Part shown: piece after piece, positions 61,001 through 64,000 of the stretch
How the letters are laid out: each line of letters begins with the position of its first letter
How positions within the stretch are numbered: the first letter of the stretch is position 1
Assembly: GCA_030427255.1 (NCBI GenBank)
Contig: JAUHWY010000017.1
Coordinates: 1-64,000 of the forward strand
DNA from: Bacteroidia bacterium
GTDB lineage: Bacteria > Bacteroidota > Bacteroidia > CAIKAF01
DNA: 64,000 nt
Direction of reading: 5' to 3'
Notes under the pieces: generated by a model
What the model was told of the DNA's origin: nothing
What the model saw: only the letters and a program-made list of their open reading frames with translations
Database searches by the model: none
Translations under genes and position numbers: made by a program

Positions 61001-61228
61001 ATGCTCAATTACTTGGTTGGCAAGCTTTATTTGTTTTTTTAATGCCTCTTTTCCATGTATTCCGCTCAAGGCAAAATGCAGCACTCTCGATATATGTCTT
61101 GATAATACTAAGGCGGCTTCTCCTACCTCAATCTCTTCTGTATGGTAAGCAAATTTTTGATTGTCAAGTCTTTGTAGCTTTTCTGTAAGCAGCTTTGTAA
61201 TCAATGCTTCGTATAAACCTTCTTCCAT
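58070..61228 (-). CDS. PLD-nuclease / SF2 helicase / DUF3427 protein
   Basis: The 1052-residue protein has three parts. Residues ~150-270 form a phospholipase D-like nuclease domain with HAKAYLFY (H225, K227) and GSSNFS. An SF2 helicase follows: Walker A ATGTGKT (354-360), DEVH (449-452), GLTATPERMDG and QQLGRGLR. The rest matches DUF3427 (HGRYTREQIL..., FVNLEKTEKHFSPSTMYEDYAIS, PFVFLGRV-like FVFLGRVFY). The start GLYEALITKLL is typical of this architecture. Such proteins are widespread in defence-rich regions and may cut foreign DNA; a defence role is inference. Confidence 0.88.
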   Translation of the reverse strand: MEEGLYEALITKLLTEKLQRLDNQKFAYHTEEIEVGEAALVLSRHISRVLHFALSGIHGKEALKKQIKLANQVIEHLELILNRSDLNLHEDLIEGEGKLLMGVFSKLNLPLGTVESYINQIRPSTQLSQSELFTGGAQKQLSLASELRKEIVCSNRIDLLVSFIKWQGLIVLDEAFGEFFEKGGKLRVITTTYMGASDAKAIEKLSSFPNTEVRVSYNHNQERLHAKAYLFYRNSGFHTAYIGSSNFSRSALTDGLEWNVKLTTQEVPHILDKFKKSFESYWASSAFEPYNGERSTDKEKLRKSLSLSKVSSPTEGPNLALFDIEPRHFQQEILEKLEVERKVHGHYKNLVVAATGTGKTVIGAFDFKRLQKGKKDAKLLFIAHRKEILLRSRATFCGVLKNQNFGDLWVDGQRPQFFKHVFASVQSLSNAWESWPFPADYFDMVIIDEVHHLSASSYRPILDRLNPQILLGLTATPERMDGGDIVADFGHRIATEIRLPEALNQQLLTPFHYFGVTDSIDLSQVRWERGAYQIQDLEHLYTGNHQRVAEVLNALKRYTLDISKVRCLGFCATISHADFMAASFKKAGLKAEALHFKTKKSNEGLYDQLRKGEINYLFSVDMLNEGVDIPEADTLLFLRPTESITVFLQQLGRGLRLSEGKQAVTVLDFVGNARPEYDFSRKFRALTGRFSGTLTKEVEGNFPHAPVGCHIVLERKAKEVILSNIKRALRTNKKGLLQKIRAYAQDTGTNPSLSIFLKNYPAPLESIYKHDLWLNLLREANQQPRSSQPILDLAKKAAFNKWLSGSSHSYFLFIREMAERKFHWPSTEMTSNEQRMSLMLHHDLRTECANFKNVEESLLPFGTDANLCKEVAELMTLLIDQVKSPEIDNPLPYEQPLKVHGRYTREQILTAFGFQTVNTKRPSQSGVEYNRDLNTELLFVNLEKTEKHFSPSTMYEDYAISDTLFHWQSQNSARPEVGMGLSYVQQSKLKKHILLFVREQPKTEFGQTQGFVFLGRVFYRSHEGRKPMNVIWELETPIPAFLRSDSKKLALG

Positions 61229-61295
61229 GGGGTTAAAATTGATAAAATGAACTTAGTCATTTTTCCCCTTACCCCCAATCTCCCTAAATTTACCC

Positions 61296-61814
61296 ATGCC
61301 ACAACTCCTCCTTCTTTTCCTCCTTTGCTCCCTCGCTGCCCATGCCCAAAATTGCATCTCCCGCAAACAATGGGTCACCCTCCAAGGTCAATCCATGAAG
61401 GGCTGGAGCAATCCTGGCGATAGCCTTCTGCTCCTACATAATTATTATCAATGCCATCCGCCCCTTGCCGGTGATTTTGTGGTATTCCAAATCGGAAAAA
61501 ACAACAAACCGCCCATGCTTAAACGCATTATTGCCGTGCCCGGAGACTCCTTTGATGTTAAGGACAGTTTGAACGGAATTTGGTGGGTCAACCATAAGCC
61601 GGTGCTCGACCCCTACGGAAAACCGTTACGCATTCCTCCCAACCGAAAAGGCATGGTGCTACTCTACGTTAATCAATTCAAAGGCATTTTGCCCGAGGGT
61701 ATGGTCCTGGTTTCGGCCAGCCAAAGCCATATGCACGACTCCAGCTTGTTTGGCCCCATTCCCATCAAACAATTGATCGGAAAAGCCATTCCGCCCCATG
61801 ATTTAGGCCCTTAA
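61296..61814 (+). CDS. secreted S26 (signal peptidase I-like) protein
   Basis: The 172-residue protein has S26 motifs: GQSMKGWSNPGDSLLL carries the catalytic Ser, and MLKRIIAVPGDSF the catalytic Lys. The family normally has one or two membrane anchors. Here the N-terminus is a cleavable-looking signal peptide (LLLLFLLCSLAAHAQ), so the enzyme may be released to the periplasm. The conserved C-terminal Asp/Gly region is present (SQSHMHDSSLFGPI). The substrate is unknown. It overlaps the convergent QueD-like gene by 12 bases. Confidence 0.82.
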   Translation: MPQLLLLFLLCSLAAHAQNCISRKQWVTLQGQSMKGWSNPGDSLLLLHNYYQCHPPLAGDFVVFQIGKNNKPPMLKRIIAVPGDSFDVKDSLNGIWWVNHKPVLDPYGKPLRIPPNRKGMVLLYVNQFKGILPEGMVLVSASQSHMHDSSLFGPIPIKQLIGKAIPPHDLGP

Positions 61815-62222
61815 CTCCACAAAGTTGCGCTCGGTCTCATACAGCTTTAAACTATGCAAACGGCAGTCGCCCATTTTGGGAATCTCCAATTCTATTTGCT
61901 CCCAAATAGCTAAAGCCAAATTTTCGGTGCTGGCCAGTTTGCCTTCCATAAAAGGCACATCCATATTGATGTTTTTGTGGTCTAAACGCTCCACTACCTT
62001 TTCCTTCAGTAGCTTCGAAAGGTCTTTTAAGTCAATTACATATCCGGTATCGGGATGTGGAGTTCCCTCCACCGTTACAAACAAGTCGTAATTGTGTCCA
62101 TGCCAGTTTTCGTTGGCGCACTTCCCAAAAACGGCTTCGTTTTTTTCCTTTGACCAGTCCGGACGAAACATTTTATGGGCTGCGTTGAAGTGTTCTTTGC
62201 GGGTTACAAGTATGCGGGGCAT
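61803..62222 (-). CDS. queD: 6-carboxy-tetrahydropterin synthase / PTPS-like (QueD)
   Basis: The 139-residue T-fold enzyme has zinc ligands in FNAAHKM and HGHNY. The catalytic Cys is in KCANENWHGH, and LDHKNIN and STENLALAIWEQIE complete the family pattern. QueD makes the precursor of queuosine from 7,8-dihydroneopterin triphosphate. A queuosine link fits the GluQ-RS-like gene 5 kb away. The distinction between QueD and pterin synthase cannot be made firmly by eye. Confidence 0.88.
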   Translation of the reverse strand: MPRILVTRKEHFNAAHKMFRPDWSKEKNEAVFGKCANENWHGHNYDLFVTVEGTPHPDTGYVIDLKDLSKLLKEKVVERLDHKNINMDVPFMEGKLASTENLALAIWEQIELEIPKMGDCRLHSLKLYETERNFVELRA

Positions 62223-62590
62223 GGGTATGTATTTGCTGAAAAAACAGCCCCCAACCCGAAAGGTTCAACAGGCTTTACTTTCCTTAACACTTCAAAACTG
62301 CTTTTTTCGCCTTTGCATGCCGGTGTTTCCTTCCGGTGTACAGGCTATCCAGCTTGCCACCACGGCATATAGCCTTGGCAACAATCGATTGGTTTTAGCA
62401 TTCAAGCTCCGAAAGAGTAACTTCATCTTCATCAACGCAATGCTTCCCTTTTATCACTTAGTTTGCAAGACCTTTATAATATCGCCCCCCGGCTTGAGCG
62501 GAAGGCCCCGCCTCCGGCAGGGACCGGTATGCCCCTATGGGACGCGTGGAAATTATGGAACGCCGGCCCATAGGTTGGCAGACCGTTACG

Positions 62591-62731
62591 AGGCCGTTGA
62601 CGCGTTGTGTTTTCAAGGCGAATTAAGGCACGGCCAAATTGAAAGTCCGCAGTTTACTGGTTGTAAATGAGGAGCTTGAGATTTGGCCGTAACGCAAAGT
62701 CGCCGCCAGAATAGCAGCGCGTCAACGGCCT
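62591..62731 (+). mobile_element. MITE-like element, copy 4 (short form)
   Basis: AGGCCGTTGACGCG (62591-62604) and CGCGTCAACGGCCT (62718-62731) are perfect 14-bp terminal inverted repeats. The interior keeps TTGTGTTTTCAAG, GGCGAATTAAGGC, AAATTGAAAG, TAAATGAGGAG, CTTGAGATTTGGCCGTAACGC and CGCCGCCAGAATAGCA. Both CCTGAC/GTCAGG hairpins seen in copy 1 are absent. The gap 62223-62836 has no supported gene; the other open frames there overlap this element. Confidence 0.8.
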
Positions 62732-62836
62732 TGTTTCCTGCCGGTGGCGTGACTGCAGCAGAAGCCGATACGGAGCTTATTTTTCCTATGAAACAGGGCC
62801 CAAAAATCCGAACGTATCGACTTGAGCATCGATTTA

Positions 62837-63580
62837 TCACCGCACGCAGCGCACGCGGTACTGGTTGGCGGCAGTAGATATTTGATAGTACCCTGTTCCG
62901 ATTTCAAACGCCAATTGCCGACTGGAACTTCCACTGTTTAGAGCAACCGACCTGGTCCACAGATAGTTGTTCGAAGTAGCGTTGCTCACCGGCGGCCCTG
63001 AGCCTATCGACAAGGCATAGCTCAAATCCTCTATGCTCGGCAAATACCAATCCGTATGCCCGGCCTCATTCAGCGCCTTGCAGTGCCTGAGCGCATCCCC
63101 ATAACTCATCCCATTCGCCGATTCCTGGCTCACCTGAGTCGGCAAGGCCGTGCCGCCTCCACTTCCACTCACCACGGCCTGATCCACATAATCCTTGTTC
63201 ACCGCATCGTTGGGATTCACCGGCGGCGCCAAGTTTACAATATTGAAATTGTCCATGTCCAAATCGGTATTGGCAGGGTTCGGAAGCATCAAAGCCCATG
63301 TTGGATTTTGTGGCGTTGCGGCATTGTAATAAAAACCTGCCGGAGCTAGGTTTTGTCCTGTATTGAAGACCATCAAACCCGTGGCCGGATTGCTTATGGT
63401 TTGTCCGTCAGTAGCGTTTTGCAAATCTACGCGCGGCACCAATACGCCTTTGTCGGTAGCTTCGGCGTCCAGCACTGCCGAGGGATCCGGATTGCCAGGG
63501 GTAGACGAAATTTTCACGCCCTGAGCAAATGCGGCAGACATACCTAGGGTAGAAATTAAAGCGAAAGAAATTATTTTCAT
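62837..63580 (-). CDS. DUF1566-type surface protein
   Basis: The 247-residue protein has a signal peptide (ISFALISTLGMSAAFAQ). The first ~75 residues (VKISSTPGNPDPSAVLDAE ... TGLMVFNT) are the same module as at the start of the 42615 protein. The C-terminal part is DUF1566: GHTDWYLPSIEDLSYAL, NNYLWTRSVALN and YRVRCVR. Both are common in Bacteroidota exoproteins. No sorting domain is present. ATG 63580 begins the signal peptide. Confidence 0.82.
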   Translation of the reverse strand: MKIISFALISTLGMSAAFAQGVKISSTPGNPDPSAVLDAEATDKGVLVPRVDLQNATDGQTISNPATGLMVFNTGQNLAPAGFYYNAATPQNPTWALMLPNPANTDLDMDNFNIVNLAPPVNPNDAVNKDYVDQAVVSGSGGGTALPTQVSQESANGMSYGDALRHCKALNEAGHTDWYLPSIEDLSYALSIGSGPPVSNATSNNYLWTRSVALNSGSSSRQLAFEIGTGYYQISTAANQYRVRCVR

Positions 63581-63640
63581 AGTATAAATTTTCAATTTAG
63601 GGTTTTGGGGCCCTATTCCGGCCCTTACTGCAACTCCTCA

Positions 63641-63720
63641 GCCCCAAGGCAGCCCTGCCGGCAGGCGGTTGTTTTCCGCAAAGCTCCAAAAACCCCCTGC
63701 ACGGCAGGGCAAGCCTTGGT
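63641..63720. repeat. GC-rich hairpin between the two DUF1566 genes
   Basis: GCCCCAAGGCAGCCCTGCCGGCAGGCGGTT pairs with AACCCCCTGCACGGCAGGGCAAGCCTTGG. The loop is GTTTTCCGCAAAGCTCCAAA. It lies between the start of 62837-63580 and the end of the upstream partial gene, so it could act as terminator of the latter. Confidence 0.6.
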
Positions 63721-63755
63721 GCTTCCGGGGTTTCCGTGCGGTCCGGGGGCCGGGT

Positions 63756-64000
63756 TTATCGTACACATCTGTAGTGTCTTGAACCGCTCCCATTATCTCC
63801 TGCCAAAAAGCCATCTGAAAAACGGTAAATATGAATTGAGCTGCTATTGCTGCCCGTGGGGGTTCTGGTCCAAAGGTAATTTGGGGAATTGTTTTGCGAA
63901 ATACTTCCTGCATCAAAACTCAACAAATACACCAACTCGTCCACCGATGGCAAAAACCAATCGGTATGCCCGCCTTCGCTTAAATTGGAACAGGCCCTGG
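63756..64000 (-). CDS. DUF1566-type surface protein, partial
   Basis: Only the 3' end is in the window, about 80 residues. Reading into the edge, the frame gives ACSNLSEGGHTDWFLPSVDELVYLL and ends with SPNYLWTRTPTG and HYRCVR. This is the DUF1566 domain, clearly paralogous to the C-terminus of the neighbour at 62837-63580. The start lies beyond base 64000. Confidence 0.85.
   Translation of the reverse strand, partial: RACSNLSEGGHTDWFLPSVDELVYLLSFDAGSISQNNSPNYLWTRTPTGSNSSSIHIYRFSDGFLAGDNGSGSRHYRCVR

Noticed and set aside
1-64000. tRNA, rRNA or tmRNA genes.
   Set aside because: No cloverleaf with T-loop GGTTCGAATCC-like sequence or rRNA segment was recognised by eye in the intergenic regions. 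A tRNAscan-type search would be decisive.

Overview
The window is chromosomal DNA from a member of the Bacteroidota, probably a free-living aquatic lineage near the Flavobacteriia or Saprospiria. The evidence is type IX secretion (T9SS) C-terminal domains of type A (12727-14864, 46581-47057) and type B (34127-38478), a BtuB/BtuG-style surface B12 system, Peptidase S74 and DUF1566 surface proteins, and -7 promoter boxes of the TAnnTTTG class. No rRNA, tRNA or CRISPR was recognised, and the genus cannot be fixed by eye.

Layout. (1) 1-1.7 kb is a small cassette-like array: short genes separated by three related ~130-bp imperfect palindromes that resemble integron attC sites. The 3' tail of a tyrosine recombinase gene lies exactly behind one of them. 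(2) 1.8-10.1 kb is a co-directional type I restriction-modification operon: hsdR, a GxxExxY nuclease-fold gene, a 41-codon ORF, hsdS, a DUF4062 (TIR-like) gene, an AlbA_2/HATPase gene, hsdM. (3) 10.45-15.9 kb is a vitamin B12 uptake operon behind a cobalamin riboswitch: btuB, two T9SS surface proteins of unknown role, and a BtuG-like propeller lipoprotein. (4) 16.2-20.6 kb is AT-richer accessory DNA: an ankyrin protein, a small lipoprotein, a recombinase remnant whose tail and leader match those at 830-980, an 86-bp tandem array, and a HEPN gene pair.

(5) 21.3-33.9 kb is mostly housekeeping: peroxiredoxin, ZIP transporter, a surface-glycan cluster (half-transketolase, SpsF-like nucleotidyltransferase, GT-B-like enzyme, kdsB), a thioesterase, an exonuclease, a fused oligopeptide ABC ATPase and an M20 dipeptidase. 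(6) 34.1-51 kb has large PKD/T9SS surface proteins, SulP and FucP-type transporters, an ALK-type glycine-rich protein, a persulfide dioxygenase-rhodanese fusion and a GT-C membrane enzyme. (7) 51.7-54.4 kb is an AT-rich two-gene insert (membrane GT-C-like protein plus metallo-beta-lactamase fold). (8) 55-64 kb carries fumC, a GluQ-RS-like gene, a PLD-helicase-DUF3427 candidate defence protein, an unusual S26 peptidase, QueD/PTPS and DUF1566 surface proteins.

Intergenic DNA is rich in structure. There are four copies of a ~140-220 bp element with terminal inverted repeats (MITE-like), two 146-bp copies of an element that keeps its hairpin through compensatory changes and sits just upstream of two unrelated genes, two clusters of short GACGGGA/TCCCGTC palindromes, and several long single-copy GC-rich hairpins.
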